Source: Neorhizobium sp. SOG26 (GTDB taxonomy: Bacteria; Pseudomonadota; Alphaproteobacteria; Rhizobiales; Rhizobiaceae). Taken from it: a stretch of 64,000 nt of DNA. Below are positions 15,889 through 24,985 of the stretch, in pieces. Under the pieces are notes generated by a model that saw nothing but the letters and a program-made list of their open reading frames with translations, did no database searches and was not told the origin of the DNA. The first letter of the stretch is position 1. Every line of letters starts with the position of its first letter. The translations under genes were made by a program, and so were the position numbers. The stretch spans positions 1,798,001 to 1,862,000 of the forward strand of contig NZ_CP025512.1 in assembly GCF_003491345.1 (NCBI RefSeq). Direction: 5' to 3'.

Positions 15889-16991
15889 TCGCTACCCGAC
15901 TTAAGTACTGCGTCTATGATCCCGATCCGCGCGGGAACGTGCGATATTACCTGCGCAAAAAGGGTTACCCGAAGATCCGCATCGATGAGACGTTCGATGA
16001 CGGAAACGGAAACATCACCGAAGCCTTCATGAAGGCCTATCTGGCTGCGATCGCGTCCCTGAGCGAGGCCGCGCCGAAGAAGCCGCCTCCGAAGGAGGAT
16101 ACATTTGATTGGCTTGTGGATCAGTACATCCGCTCGGAAAAGTTTCAGAAGTTTGATGCTGCCACTCAGCGTGACAAGCGCAGCGTCCTCAAACGGTTTT
16201 GTGAGACCGCCGGCCCTTTGCCCTACAAGAAGTATCGACGGCAGGATATGGAGGCGAGCCAGCTGAAGCGCCGCGACACTCCTGGCGCGGCCGACAAGCT
16301 CGTGAAAGTGATTCGGGCGCTCTTCAATTGGGCGATCTCGAAAGGATACGCCACGATCAACCCTGCCACGGGCATCGAGAAAATAAACAAGGGCTCCCAG
16401 GGCTTCCACACGTGGACGGCTGAAGAGGTTGAGCAATACAAGGCGTTTCATAAGATCGGGACCAAGCCTCGGCTTGCCTTGGAAATTATGTTGAATGTCG
16501 GCGCTCGAATATCCGATACCGCTGTTCTAGGTCGTCAAAACGAAAGCGGCGGCTGGCTGAAGTTCACCGCCAAAAAGAACAGAAACAAGAGCCCGGTCAC
16601 GATCGAAGTGCCTATCAGGCCGGATCTAAGGGCCGCCTTAGCGGCGACGAAAACCGGCGACATGACCTACCTAGTGACTGACTATGGGCAGGCCTTCACA
16701 GTCGACGGCCTCGGCAATCGAATGCGGGAGTGGTGCGATGACGCTGGCTTGCCTCACTGCACCTCTCACGGGTTACGAAAAGCCTCTGCCGTGACGCTGG
16801 CGGAGAACGGGGCCTCAGCTTCCGAACTATGTGCGATCTTCGGTTGGACCAAGCTTGAGACTGCTGAAATCTACATCAGGCGAGCTCAAAAGAAGAAGAT
16901 GGCGGGCAACGCTTTTGCCCGTCTCGATGACTACAGGGACCGGAAAAGTGTCTCATCCAACGGTCCCAAAACGCCACATGAGACAAAATGA
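15885..16991 (+). CDS. int: Tyrosine site-specific recombinase (prophage integrase)
   Basis: 368 aa. The N-terminal arm-binding part is short, followed by a SAM-like core-binding domain (TFDWLVDQYI..., about residues 67-170) and the catalytic domain. Active-site residues are R208 (GARISD), H295 and R298 (SHGLRKA) and Y330 (AEIYIRRA), so it looks functional. The GTG start overlaps the upstream stop. The gene ends 38 bases before the CCA end of tRNA-Ile, the normal arrangement for an integrase beside its attachment site. Confidence 0.93.
   Translation: MIATRLKYCVYDPDPRGNVRYYLRKKGYPKIRIDETFDDGNGNITEAFMKAYLAAIASLSEAAPKKPPPKEDTFDWLVDQYIRSEKFQKFDAATQRDKRSVLKRFCETAGPLPYKKYRRQDMEASQLKRRDTPGAADKLVKVIRALFNWAISKGYATINPATGIEKINKGSQGFHTWTAEEVEQYKAFHKIGTKPRLALEIMLNVGARISDTAVLGRQNESGGWLKFTAKKNRNKSPVTIEVPIRPDLRAALAATKTGDMTYLVTDYGQAFTVDGLGNRMREWCDDAGLPHCTSHGLRKASAVTLAENGASASELCAIFGWTKLETAEIYIRRAQKKKMAGNAFARLDDYRDRKSVSSNGPKTPHETK
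16949..16985. repeat. Inverted repeat TGTCTCAT/ATGAGACA at the integrase 3' end
   Basis: Perfect 8-bp arms at 16949-16956 and 16978-16985 with a 21-base loop, spanning the end of the integrase gene. The position beside the attachment site suggests an integrase or excisionase binding site; a weak terminator is the alternative. Confidence 0.45.
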
Positions 16992-17029
16992 GGAAAAAAC
17001 CGTGCAAAAACAACGGCGAAAAATGGGGG

Positions 17030-17105
17030 TGGTGGGCCCGGAGGGACTCGAACCCCCAACCAAGCGGTTATGAGCCGCCGGCTCTAACCATTGAGCTACA
17101 GGCCC
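17030..17105 (-). tRNA. ileX: tRNA-Ile (anticodon CAU, lysidine type)
   Basis: Full cloverleaf on the minus strand, 76 bases with encoded CCA. The acceptor pairs GGGCCTG with CGGGCCC, the D-arm contains GCTCAATGGTTAGAGC, the anticodon loop is CTCATAA (CAU) and the T-arm is GGGGGTTCGAGTCCCTC. The anticodon stem-loop, reading GCTCATAACCGCTTGGT, closely follows the AUA-decoding tRNA-Ile2 rather than tRNA-Met. Its CAU is modified to lysidine by TilS. The 3' end faces the prophage and is the presumed attB. Confidence 0.92.
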
Positions 17106-17329
17106 GCCGATCGAGACGAGGATGAGCGCAATGGTCCGCCCAGCCTTAAGGCTCGCTCTAGCGCAATTCCCTTTCCTGAACAAGCCGTCGCCGCAATAGG
17201 TTCACAATCGCCCGCCACCAATGTTCCCAGGCAGTGAGTCCGGCGGCTATAAGTCCTGCTCTTTGCCGTTATTCAACATCCGGCGCGGTGGGAGAAACCC
17301 ACGATGCGCCTTTAGACCGGGAGAACACC

Positions 17330-18076
17330 ATGCGCCCTGCGCCCACACAGTCACGTCTTGCGCTTGCCGCGATCCTGAGCCTTGCTGCGGCAAGCTCATG
17401 GACATCAGGCGCGGCGGCCCAGGAACCGCGCCCGCGCGAGCCGCTGATCCGGGTGTCCGGCGAAGGCGAAGCCTCGGTCGTTCCGGACATGGCGGTCGTC
17501 AGCCTGTCGGTGGTGCGCAATGGCGAGACGGCCGATGCCGCGCTCTCGGCCAACAGTGCGGCGATGAAAGAGGTGCTGGCGGCGCTGAAGGCCGAAGGCA
17601 TTGCTGATCGCGACATCCAGACCAGCAACTTCTCGATCTATCCGCAATACCGCCATACCGAGCCGAAGGATGGCGTGGTCGAGCCGCCGAAGATCATCGG
17701 CTACGAGGTCTCGAACGGCGTAACGCTGAAGATCCGCGACCTCGAAAAGCTCGGCGGCATTATCGACAAGTCGGTGAAGCTCGGCGTCAACCAGGGCGGC
17801 CAGATCGAGTTCACCAATGACAATCCGAAGGACGCCATGAAGGATGCCCGCAAGGCGGCCGTTGCCGAAGCGCTGGACAAGGCCAAGACCTTGACGGAGG
17901 CGGCCGGCGTCAAGCTTGGCCGGGTGATCGAGATCAGCGAGAACACCGCCCGCCCGCCGCAGCCGATGATGCGCATGGCGATGGCCAAGGACATGGCGGC
18001 GGAATCCGTTCCGGTCGCCGCCGGTGAGAACACCTATCGTGTGACGGTCAACGTCACCTTCCAGCTCGACCAGTAA
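17330..18076 (+). CDS. Periplasmic SIMPL-domain (DUF541) protein
   Basis: 248 aa. Signal peptide at the start (LALAAILSLAAASSWTSGAAA, cleavage after AAA-Q), then a DUF541/SIMPL domain: LIRVSGEGEASVVPDMAVVSLSV is its standard opening, and AEALDKAKTLTEAAGVKLGRVIEISE its conserved late segment. Such proteins are exported to the periplasm or outer membrane; some are immunogenic antigens and their biochemical role is unsettled. Start chosen at 17330, with GGGAG seven bases upstream and a proper signal peptide. It is the first core gene after the tRNA and is followed by a strong terminator. Confidence 0.88.
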   Translation: MRPAPTQSRLALAAILSLAAASSWTSGAAAQEPRPREPLIRVSGEGEASVVPDMAVVSLSVVRNGETADAALSANSAAMKEVLAALKAEGIADRDIQTSNFSIYPQYRHTEPKDGVVEPPKIIGYEVSNGVTLKIRDLEKLGGIIDKSVKLGVNQGGQIEFTNDNPKDAMKDARKAAVAEALDKAKTLTEAAGVKLGRVIEISENTARPPQPMMRMAMAKDMAAESVPVAAGENTYRVTVNVTFQLDQ

Positions 18077-18132
18077 CAACCGTCGTTCCTCTCGCCACAT
18101 CGGCGGCGGGAGGTTTTCACCTTGAACCATAT

Positions 18133-18171
18133 AAAAAGCCCGCCGATCGGGAGATGATCGGCGGGCTTTTT
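18133..18171. terminator. Strong bidirectional terminator
   Basis: AAAAAGCCCGCCGATC / GATCGGCGGGCTTTTT, 16 perfect pairs with a 7-base loop. It serves the SIMPL gene on the plus strand and the convergent small secreted protein on the minus strand. Confidence 0.95.
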
Positions 18172-18191
18172 CTGTTGTTGGCGGCCGCGCG

Positions 18192-18521
18192 TTAGCGGCG
18201 GATCAGCGGGCAGCCGCGGACGTTGGCGAAAACCACCCGGTCGCGACCACGGCGGTCGAACCCGACCACGGTCACGGTGCGACGCGACACGTCCACGACA
18301 CGGACGCGGCGCAGGCCCATGCGGGCGGCCTTTTCTTCGGCAAGCCACGGTGCGCAGCCGGGGCGACGGTCCGGGCGGCGGTCAGGACGCCAGTGGCGGT
18401 CGCGGTGCTGAACCGAGATGACCAGGTCGCCATTGGCGGCTGATGCCGTCGGCGCAACGGCGGATAGTCCGGCGAGCGCGACGAGAGCAGCGATTCCAGC
18501 TTTGGTGAAGATGTTCCTCAT
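18192..18521 (-). CDS. Small secreted basic protein (109 aa)
   Basis: A signal peptide (MRNIFTKAGIAALVALAGLS...ASA) is followed by about 80 residues rich in Arg and His (RHWRPDRRPDRRPG) and a beta-hairpin-like tail with one Cys pair (C near PGCAP and C near RGCPL). It is of the type found in rhizobia as short exported proteins of unknown role, sometimes labelled antifreeze-like without support. ATG 18521 has GGAG eight bases before it. Confidence 0.7.
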   Translation of the reverse strand: MRNIFTKAGIAALVALAGLSAVAPTASAANGDLVISVQHRDRHWRPDRRPDRRPGCAPWLAEEKAARMGLRRVRVVDVSRRTVTVVGFDRRGRDRVVFANVRGCPLIRR

Positions 18522-18637
18522 GGCGTGTCTCCAGAATTGGGGCGTTCTGCCCGAAACCTCTCTCGCCTTGCTGGCGATTGTGTGGAAGCTAGCGCGCCGG
18601 GGCTGAACAAACCCGCAATCGGCCATTCAGTTGCGGT

Positions 18638-19069
18638 TCATCCAGCATTCACCGAAAGATGCAGCACCACCTCGCGCCTATGCGGGTGGTCGCGGTGTTC
18701 GAAGAGGTACAACCCCTGCCAGGTGCCGAGCATCAACCGCCCGGAACTGACCGGGATGCCGAGCGAAACAGCGGTCAATGCCGCCTTGATATGCGCCGGC
18801 ATGTCGTCCGGACCTTCGGTCGTGTGGGTCACCCAGCGCATCTGCGGGTCGCTGGTCGGCGGTACGAGGCGCGAGAAGAAGGTCTTCAGGTCGCGCCGCA
18901 CATCCGGATCGGCATTCTCCTGGATGAGGAGCGAGCAGGACGTGTGGCGCACGAAGACCGTCAGCAGGCCTTCGCCACTTGCCTGTCCAGCCACGAATTT
19001 CTGGGCCGCCTCGGTGAATTCATAAAGCCCCTGCCCGCGCGTTTGGATCGATATGACGGTCTGGGGCAT
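18638..19069 (-). CDS. yjbQ: YjbQ family protein (UPF0047)
   Basis: 143 aa, matches the family's normal size. Diagnostic stretches: FVRHTSCSLLIQENADPDVRRDL, then RWVTHTTEGPDDMPAHIKAAL and GTWQGLYLFEHRD. Members form a small alpha-beta trimer and have weak thiamin-phosphate synthase activity; the physiological role is unclear. The conserved His, Cys, Glu and Asp residues are all present. Single gene, minus strand, no operon partner visible. Confidence 0.9.
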   Translation of the reverse strand: MPQTVISIQTRGQGLYEFTEAAQKFVAGQASGEGLLTVFVRHTSCSLLIQENADPDVRRDLKTFFSRLVPPTSDPQMRWVTHTTEGPDDMPAHIKAALTAVSLGIPVSSGRLMLGTWQGLYLFEHRDHPHRREVVLHLSVNAG

Positions 19070-19101
19070 GAGGCGGCGCTCCGTGTTTCAGATCGCCGGA
19101 T

Positions 19102-19455
19102 TTATAGGGACATGAAGCTCTGGAAGCCACCGTAAATCATGCGTTTGGCATCAAACACGCCCTTCCACTGCTCGCCTGCGAGCCGCGGATCCTTCATCAC
19201 CTTGTCGTTGATCGCGTCGCGCTGCTCGCGGCTTTCATAGGTGATCCAGGAGAACACGACCGTCTCGTCCTCCTTCGCCTGCACCGCTCGCGGGAATGAT
19301 GTCAGCTCGCCATAGGGCACGTCGTCGCCGATGCATTCGACATAGCTGACGGCGCCATATTCCTTCCAGATATCGCCAGCGAACCGGGCAATCTCCTTGT
19401 AGCGCTCCAGGTTGGCCGTCGGTAAGGCAAGAACAAAACCATCAACATAAGGCAT
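19102..19455 (-). CDS. DUF1428 domain protein
   Basis: 117 aa, a dimeric alpha-beta barrel type protein related in fold to small stress-responsive monooxygenase-like proteins. The family features MPYVDGFVLALP at the N-terminus, WKEYGAVSYVEC and VVFSWITYESREQRD are clear. Start at 19455, with AGGAGGA eight bases upstream. No enzymatic activity is established for the family. Confidence 0.88.
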   Translation of the reverse strand: MPYVDGFVLALPTANLERYKEIARFAGDIWKEYGAVSYVECIGDDVPYGELTSFPRAVQAKEDETVVFSWITYESREQRDAINDKVMKDPRLAGEQWKGVFDAKRMIYGGFQSFMSL

Positions 19456-19606
19456 AGGTCTTCCTCCTCTTGAGTTGCAACTTAACAAGGACGTGAAACG
19501 GCAGGCCGATCCGACAAGCTGGCGGAGATTTTCCCGATCGGCAAGATCGGGCCGGATCAGAACCGGTCCGGGATCGTTATGCGGTCTCGATCATCGGGAG
19601 AATGGC

Positions 19607-20686
19607 ATGACCGCAGGAGATGCAACGGACACCAGGAAGCAGGCCCGCACATCGCGTCTCGGCTTTCCGGTCAAGGTCATGGCGCGCGATGACCTGAAGA
19701 GCAACGACAGCCGCCGCTCAGCCAACAATCCACATCTGCAGGTGTCGCTCGAATATGTCGACCAGATCCTCGACCATCTCGACCGGCACGACATCCGCAT
19801 GTACCGCATGTCCTCCGATATTGCCCCATACGTCACGCATCCGGACATGCCGCAGTTCCACGGAATGATCGGCGAGAGCGTCAGCGAGCTTCGCGCGCTG
19901 GGTGAAAAGTCAAAGCGTCTCGACATCCGCCTGTCGTTCCACCCTTCACAGTTCGTGGTGTTGAACAGCCCCGATCCCGAGCTCGTCAAGAAGAGCATCT
20001 GGGACCTCTCGACCCAGGCGGAGATGCTGGATCTGATGGAACTCGGGCCGGAGGCCGTACTCGTCATTCATGTCGGCGGCACCTATGGCGACATTCCCGC
20101 CAGCCGCGCCCGCTGGGTTGAGACCTGGAAGATGCTTCCCGAGCATGTGCGCCGTCGGCTGGTGCTCGAACACGATGATCTGCGCTTTTCCGCTGCCGAC
20201 GTCCTTTGGATCCACGAGCATACCGGCGTGCGGCTGATCTTCGACTACCAGCATTTCTGGTGCCTCAACCCGGAGCGGGCGGACCTGCGCGAGACGCTGG
20301 CCGCCATTCTCGCCACCTGGCCGGAGGGACAGCAGCCGAAGATCCACTTCTCTTCGCCGCGCACGGAACTGCGCGAACAGGTGCGGATCGACCCGAAGAC
20401 GCGCAAGAAGACGACAAGATACGTCGCACCGGTCTTCACCGGCCATGCCGATTTCTGCAACCCGTTTGAGTTTGCCACCTTCATGCGCACGGCCGAAGGC
20501 CTGGATTTCGACGTGATGCTGGAGGCGAAGTCCAAGGACCTGGCGCTGTTGCGGCTGCGGCCAGATTTGCTGCGTTATGCGCCAGACGTTGCGCTGCGCT
20601 TTGGTCTGGAAGCCACCAAAGCAGAAGAGCTCGAAGAGGAAGCCGATGCGGTGCTCGTGGAGGAGAAGGTCGCCGGCGGCGCCTGA
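19607..20686 (+). CDS. uvsE: UV damage endonuclease UvsE
   Basis: 359 aa TIM-barrel nuclease of the UVDE family, which nicks DNA 5' to UV photoproducts and starts an excision repair route independent of UvrABC. Family signatures: RMSSDIAPYVTHP (about residue 67), LSFHPSQFVVLNS (about residue 107), IHVGGTYGD, LVLEHDD and LIFDYQHFW, with the His, Glu and Asp metal ligands. The C-terminal acidic tail (EELEEEADAVLVEE) is a variable extension. ATG 19607 follows GGGAG. Convergent with the DUF930 gene. Confidence 0.92.
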   Translation: MTAGDATDTRKQARTSRLGFPVKVMARDDLKSNDSRRSANNPHLQVSLEYVDQILDHLDRHDIRMYRMSSDIAPYVTHPDMPQFHGMIGESVSELRALGEKSKRLDIRLSFHPSQFVVLNSPDPELVKKSIWDLSTQAEMLDLMELGPEAVLVIHVGGTYGDIPASRARWVETWKMLPEHVRRRLVLEHDDLRFSAADVLWIHEHTGVRLIFDYQHFWCLNPERADLRETLAAILATWPEGQQPKIHFSSPRTELREQVRIDPKTRKKTTRYVAPVFTGHADFCNPFEFATFMRTAEGLDFDVMLEAKSKDLALLRLRPDLLRYAPDVALRFGLEATKAEELEEEADAVLVEEKVAGGA

Positions 20687-20692
20687 CCCGGA

Positions 20693-21820
20693 TCAGTCCG
20701 GGAAGCCCCGCGCCCGCCACTGACTGCGCGGCACAGCAGCGCCAACGTCGAATGCGAACGAAACGACCTTCATCGCATCCTCGTCCACCTCGCAGCGAAA
20801 CCTGATGTTATACCACTGGGCGCTGGCGCGAAACGCCGCCTGCTTGACCTCGAGTACCGTACCGGAAGGCAGCTTGTAGGCGGGCAGGATGTCCGGCCGG
20901 TAGGCTGCCGGCGCATGGCGCAACTGCTCGCGCAGTTCCGTGGCGCAAAGCTGCCCGGCGCGGATCTCGCGCGGGATATCGCCCATGGCCGCCATTGCCA
21001 CGTCGCTTTCGGTGACGCTGCGGGAAAACAGCTTGGTCGCCTTCGTCAGGTTGCTGGGCGCGTCCTTGGCCGGGGCCTCGGTCGGTTTTGGTGTCGGTGC
21101 AGGCACGACCTGCGGGATAAGCGCTGTCATCTCGCCGGCAGGTGCGGCACCGGTCTCCGGCCCTTCGACATGCGAACTCGCCGCCGTATCGACCTCCGGC
21201 ACGTTGACATCATCGGGCACGGCACTTGCGGGTGGCGCATCTTCTGCGGCTTCCGTCTCCTCGGCCGCTTTGCTTGTTTCCTCCGTCTCTGTTGGAGCGG
21301 TTTCCGGCTCTCTGCCTGCCGGCTCTTCAGGCGCGTCGCCGTCTTCGCTCACGCGCGGGCCTTCATCCTTCTCGCCAAACTGCTGCACGGGTCGCATTAC
21401 CGGCATGGGTTGCCCTGCCCGCTCCTCGCCCTGCGGCGGTTCGGGTGCGGGTGGAGGTGGCGGCGACGGTTCGGGCGGCGGAGGCGGTTCTTCCTGTTTC
21501 GCTTCCTCTTGCGGCGGCGGTGGCGGTGGGGGCGGTGGCGGCTCCTCCTGTTTGGCCTCTTCCTCCTGCTCCGGCGGAGGTGGCTCTTCGGCCTTCTCCG
21601 CCTCTTCTTCCGGCTCTTCAGGTGGGGGAACCAGTTCCACCGTCACGCTCTCTTCCTTGGGCGGTTCCGGGAACTCCAATGGGAAGTGGAAAAAGAAGGC
21701 GAAGGCCAGGACGACATGCAGCAACACGGAGGCAGCGATGCCGCCTCCGAACGCTCTGGTCCGTTTCGGACGATGATCCTGCCTGGTTTCCCGGGCGTCC
21801 TCGGCTTTAATGCCTTCCAT
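20693..21820 (-). CDS. DUF930 envelope protein with proline-rich linker
   Basis: About 375 aa in three parts: a short cytoplasmic N-terminus with one membrane segment (GGGIAASVLLHVVLAFAFFF), a long Pro/Glu-rich linker with poly-Pro runs and EEAKQEEPPPPP repeats (about residues 60-200), and a C-terminal DUF930 domain (LCATELREQLRHA...YKLPSGTVLEVKQAAFRASAQWYNIRFRCEVD). The plan resembles TonB/TolA-like proteins that cross the periplasm. The start at 21820 lacks a strong ribosome site; an earlier in-frame start cannot be excluded. Divergent from the TetR gene. Confidence 0.8.
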   Translation of the reverse strand: MEGIKAEDARETRQDHRPKRTRAFGGGIAASVLLHVVLAFAFFFHFPLEFPEPPKEESVTVELVPPPEEPEEEAEKAEEPPPPEQEEEAKQEEPPPPPPPPPPQEEAKQEEPPPPPEPSPPPPPAPEPPQGEERAGQPMPVMRPVQQFGEKDEGPRVSEDGDAPEEPAGREPETAPTETEETSKAAEETEAAEDAPPASAVPDDVNVPEVDTAASSHVEGPETGAAPAGEMTALIPQVVPAPTPKPTEAPAKDAPSNLTKATKLFSRSVTESDVAMAAMGDIPREIRAGQLCATELREQLRHAPAAYRPDILPAYKLPSGTVLEVKQAAFRASAQWYNIRFRCEVDEDAMKVVSFAFDVGAAVPRSQWRARGFPD

Positions 21821-21931
21821 GGCTGCGATGTACGATGGAATGCAGGCCGGATCGAGTCCCGGCGGATCAAAACCTGCGCCGGCAACATCTTTGTGGCTTG
21901 AGAAGAAACCGACCGCGCGGTATGTTTCACT

Positions 21932-22504
21932 ATGTCCCAAGCCCACAGACGCGAAAAGCAGCCCGAGCAGGTGCGGCGTTCCATCCTTGACCAAGCGGCA
22001 CGGTCTGCCGCAGAGGCTGGCTTGTCGGCGATCACCTTGCAGTCCGTCGCAGCTTCGGCCACCGTGACCAAGGGCGGACTGCTACATCATTTTTCCAGCA
22101 AGCAAGCGCTGGTCGAGGCGGTGTTCGCCGATCTCCTGGCAAAGCTCGATGACGAGATCGACCGGTTGATTGAGAACGACACCGCCTCCCCTGGTCGCTT
22201 CACGCGCGCTTATATCGAAGCCTTCTTTCAGGTTACGCGCGAAGGTGCCGGAAGCCCTTGGGCCGCGCTGTCGGTCTCCTGCATGAACGACCCGAAGCTG
22301 CGCGCACTCTGGTCGGACTGGATGCGCGGCCGGATCGAACGCCATGCAGACACGGACAATCACCCGGTGCTGCAGATTGCGCGCTACGCCGCCGACGGCA
22401 TATGGCTTGCCAATCTCATGGAAAACAATGGTGTCGAGCCGCAAGATCTCGAGCGCCTCAGGATGGAACTCAGGAAGATGACGGAAATCGAGGCGCCCAG
22501 ATGA
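21932..22504 (+). CDS. TetR family transcriptional regulator
   Basis: 190 aa. N-terminal HTH: RRSILDQAARSAAEAGLSAITLQSVAASATVTKGGLLHHFSSKQALVEAVF, with TKGGLLHHF as recognition helix. The C-terminal ligand domain is of the TetR_C type. The stop overlaps the start of the SMR transporter (ATGA at 22501-22504), so the regulator and its likely target are one operon. It probably represses itself and the transporter and releases on binding a toxic cation. Confidence 0.9.
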   Translation: MSQAHRREKQPEQVRRSILDQAARSAAEAGLSAITLQSVAASATVTKGGLLHHFSSKQALVEAVFADLLAKLDDEIDRLIENDTASPGRFTRAYIEAFFQVTREGAGSPWAALSVSCMNDPKLRALWSDWMRGRIERHADTDNHPVLQIARYAADGIWLANLMENNGVEPQDLERLRMELRKMTEIEAPR

Positions 22505-22845
22505 ACACGGCTCTGGTGACATATGTTTCGCTTGGCACAGCGATTGCGCTCGAAGTGATCGGCACGACCTTCCTGCAGCAAAGCCAGCAGTTCACGCGCC
22601 TGGTGCCGACCATGCTGATGGCGCTGTGTTACGGCGCGGCCTTCTATCTCCTGTCGATTGCGCTCCGCGTCATGCCGATGGGCACCGTCTACGCCATCTG
22701 GAGCGGGCTTGGCATCGTGCTGATCTCGGGCGTCGGCCTCGTGGTGTTCCGGCAGAAGCTCGATCTTGCGGCCATGATTGGCCTTGGCCTGATCATCGCC
22801 GGCGTTGTCGTGGTCAACGTGTTCTCGAAAACCGTCGGGCATTGA
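22501..22845 (+). CDS. Small multidrug resistance (SMR) efflux protein
   Basis: 114 aa, four membrane segments, exactly SMR size. The essential Glu in ALEVIGTTFL (segment 1) and the conserved GTVYAIWSGLGIV of segment 3 place it with EmrE/QacE-type exporters of quaternary ammonium compounds and similar cations, driven by protons. It works as an antiparallel dimer in the inner membrane. Translated from an ATG inside the stop of its TetR gene. Followed by a strong terminator. Confidence 0.9.
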   Translation: MNTALVTYVSLGTAIALEVIGTTFLQQSQQFTRLVPTMLMALCYGAAFYLLSIALRVMPMGTVYAIWSGLGIVLISGVGLVVFRQKLDLAAMIGLGLIIAGVVVVNVFSKTVGH

Positions 22846-22865
22846 AGAGGCCCGACGACCAAAAG

Positions 22866-22901
22866 AAAAAGGCCCGGCTCGCACTGCGAACCGGGCCTTT
22901 T
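22866..22901. terminator. Bidirectional terminator between SMR gene and rpoD
   Basis: AAAAGGCCCGG-CTCGC / GCGAA-CCGGGCCTTTT with one mismatch and a small loop. It serves the plus-strand SMR operon and the convergent rpoD. Confidence 0.92.
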
Positions 22902-22921
22902 GATAGAGTGTCGACCGGAGC

Positions 22922-24985
22922 TTAGCTGTCCAAGAAGCTGCGGAGCTTGCGGCTGCGGCTCGGGTGTTTCAGCTTGCGAAGCGCCTTCGCCTCGATCTGG
23001 CGGATACGTTCGCGCGTCACCGAGAACTGCTGGCCGACTTCTTCCAGCGTATGGTCGGTGTTCATGCCGATGCCGAAGCGCATGCGCAGCACGCGTTCTT
23101 CGCGCGGCGTCAGCGACGCCAGTACGCGGGTCGTCGTTTCGCGCAGGTTCGCCTGGATGGCCGCATCGATCGGCAGAAGCGCGTTCTTGTCCTCGATGAA
23201 GTCACCGAGATGGCTGTCTTCTTCGTCACCCACCGGGGTTTCGAGCGAGATTGGCTCCTTGGCGATCTTCAGGACCTTGCGAACCTTTTCGAGCGGCATG
23301 GCGAGCTTTTCAGCGAGTTCTTCCGGCGTCGGCTCGCGGCCGATCTCGTGCAGCATCTGGCGCGACGTGCGAACGATCTTGTTGATCGTTTCGATCATGT
23401 GCACCGGAATACGGATCGTGCGGGCCTGGTCGGCGATCGAACGCGTGATTGCCTGCCGGATCCACCACGTCGCATAGGTCGAGAACTTGTAACCGCGACG
23501 GTATTCGAACTTGTCGACCGCCTTCATCAGGCCGATATTGCCTTCCTGGATGAGGTCGAGGAACTGTAGGCCGCGGTTCGTGTACTTCTTGGCGATGGAA
23601 ATCACGAGGCGAAGGTTCGCCTCGACCATTTCCTTCTTGGCGATCCGCGCTTCGCGTTCCCCCTTCTGGACCATCGACACGATGCGACGGAATTCGGCGA
23701 TCGAGATGCCGGTTTCGGTCGCGAGATTCTGGATCTCCTGGCGGATATCGCGGATCGTCGTGTTCTCGGCGCGCGCAAACTCCTTCCAGCCACGGGCGGA
23801 AAGGTTGGCGATCGACTTCATCCAGTTCGGATCAAGTTCGGCACCCTGGTACTGCTCGAGGAAGGACTCGCGCTTGACGCCGTAGGATTCGGCGAGGCGC
23901 AGCAGACGTCCCTCGTTCTGCATCAGGCGCTTGGAGATGTCGTAGAGCTGCTCGACAAGAGAGTCGACGCGGTTCTGGTTGAGCGACAGAGACTTGACCG
24001 CCGTCACCAGTTCGTCCTTGAGCTCCTTGTAGCGGCGCTCTTGAGCAGACGACAGGGTGCCCGTTGCGGAAAGGCGCTGCTCGACCTGCTGATCCTGAAG
24101 CTTGCGCAGCTTCTTGTAGGTGTCAGCGATGAGGTCGAGGGTTTCCATGACCTGCGGACGCAGTTCCGCTTCCATGGCGGCGAGCGAAAGGCTCGACTCG
24201 TCGTCGTCCTCTTCTTCTTCCTCAAGCGGAAGGCCTTCGCCACCAACGGCCGTGATGTCGTCGTCATTGGCAGCCGAGAAGCGCGCCTTGCGGCTCTTTT
24301 CCTTCTCTTCGGCCGCCTTGCGGTCAGCCTCGATCTTTTCCGGGCTCTGGAACTGCGGCGCAGCCTTTGCCTCAGGACCCGAATAGGTGGTTTCCAGGTC
24401 GATGATTTCGCGAAGCAGCGTCGTGCCTTCGTTCAGCTCGTCGCGCCAGATGATGAGGGCCTGGAAGGTCAGCGGGCTCTCGCAGAGGCCACCGATCATC
24501 GTCTCGCGGCCGGCCTCGATGCGCTTGGCAATCGCAATTTCGCCTTCACGCGACAGAAGCTCGACGGAACCCATTTCGCGCAGATACATGCGCACCGGGT
24601 CGTCAGTACGGTCGGTCGGCTCTTTCTTCTTGGCGGTCGCGAGCGCAGTGCCGGTCGTGGTAGCGATTTCGCCGCCTTCGCTCTCGCTCTCCTCGCCATC
24701 ACCGTCGCTGTCGTCTTCACGCGCGGACGCGTCGTCAGCATCCTCGTCTTCAACGACATTGATGCCCATATCGGAGAGCATGGACATGGTGTCCTCGATC
24801 TGCTCGGAGGTGACTTCCTCCGACGGCAGGACCGAATTCAACTCATCCATGGTCACGTAGCCGCGCTTCTTGGCGGCCTTGATCATCTTTTTGACCGCGT
24901 CGTCAGAGAGGTCGAGAAGCGGACCGTCGTGCGAGCCTTCGCGTTCGTTCTCTGCTTCTTCGTTTTCTTTGACTTTTGTTGCCAT
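22922..24985 (-). CDS. rpoD: RNA polymerase primary sigma factor RpoD
   Basis: 687 aa, the housekeeping sigma-70. Region 1.1 is at the N-terminus ([23 protein letters not shown]), an acidic insert follows ([10 protein letters not shown]), then region 2 ([57 protein letters not shown]), region 3, and region 4.2 with the -35 recognition helix ([22 protein letters not shown]). Length is normal for alphaproteobacteria. It lies after dnaG in the conserved dnaG-rpoD order, but a 473-base gap suggests its own promoter. Confidence 0.98.
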   Translation of the reverse strand: MATKVKENEEAENEREGSHDGPLLDLSDDAVKKMIKAAKKRGYVTMDELNSVLPSEEVTSEQIEDTMSMLSDMGINVVEDEDADDASAREDDSDGDGEESESEGGEIATTTGTALATAKKKEPTDRTDDPVRMYLREMGSVELLSREGEIAIAKRIEAGRETMIGGLCESPLTFQALIIWRDELNEGTTLLREIIDLETTYSGPEAKAAPQFQSPEKIEADRKAAEEKEKSRKARFSAANDDDITAVGGEGLPLEEEEEDDDESSLSLAAMEAELRPQVMETLDLIADTYKKLRKLQDQQVEQRLSATGTLSSAQERRYKELKDELVTAVKSLSLNQNRVDSLVEQLYDISKRLMQNEGRLLRLAESYGVKRESFLEQYQGAELDPNWMKSIANLSARGWKEFARAENTTIRDIRQEIQNLATETGISIAEFRRIVSMVQKGEREARIAKKEMVEANLRLVISIAKKYTNRGLQFLDLIQEGNIGLMKAVDKFEYRRGYKFSTYATWWIRQAITRSIADQARTIRIPVHMIETINKIVRTSRQMLHEIGREPTPEELAEKLAMPLEKVRKVLKIAKEPISLETPVGDEEDSHLGDFIEDKNALLPIDAAIQANLRETTTRVLASLTPREERVLRMRFGIGMNTDHTLEEVGQQFSVTRERIRQIEAKALRKLKHPSRSRKLRSFLDS

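Larger units (their letters stand above)
7430..17029 (+). mobile_element. Defective prophage integrated at tRNA-Ile(CAU)
   Basis: Runs from the IS21 right end to the 3' end of tRNA-Ile. Plus-strand order: small terminase, large terminase, tape measure, two distal tail proteins, a tail-chaperone-like protein, a zinc-finger protein, then a regulatory switch, small early genes, two HTH/excisionase-like genes and a tyrosine integrase. Portal, prohead protease, major capsid, head-tail connectors, major tail protein, baseplate hub, fibres and lysis genes are absent. It therefore cannot make particles on its own. The left limit is uncertain because the IS21 may sit inside a larger element. Confidence 0.85.
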
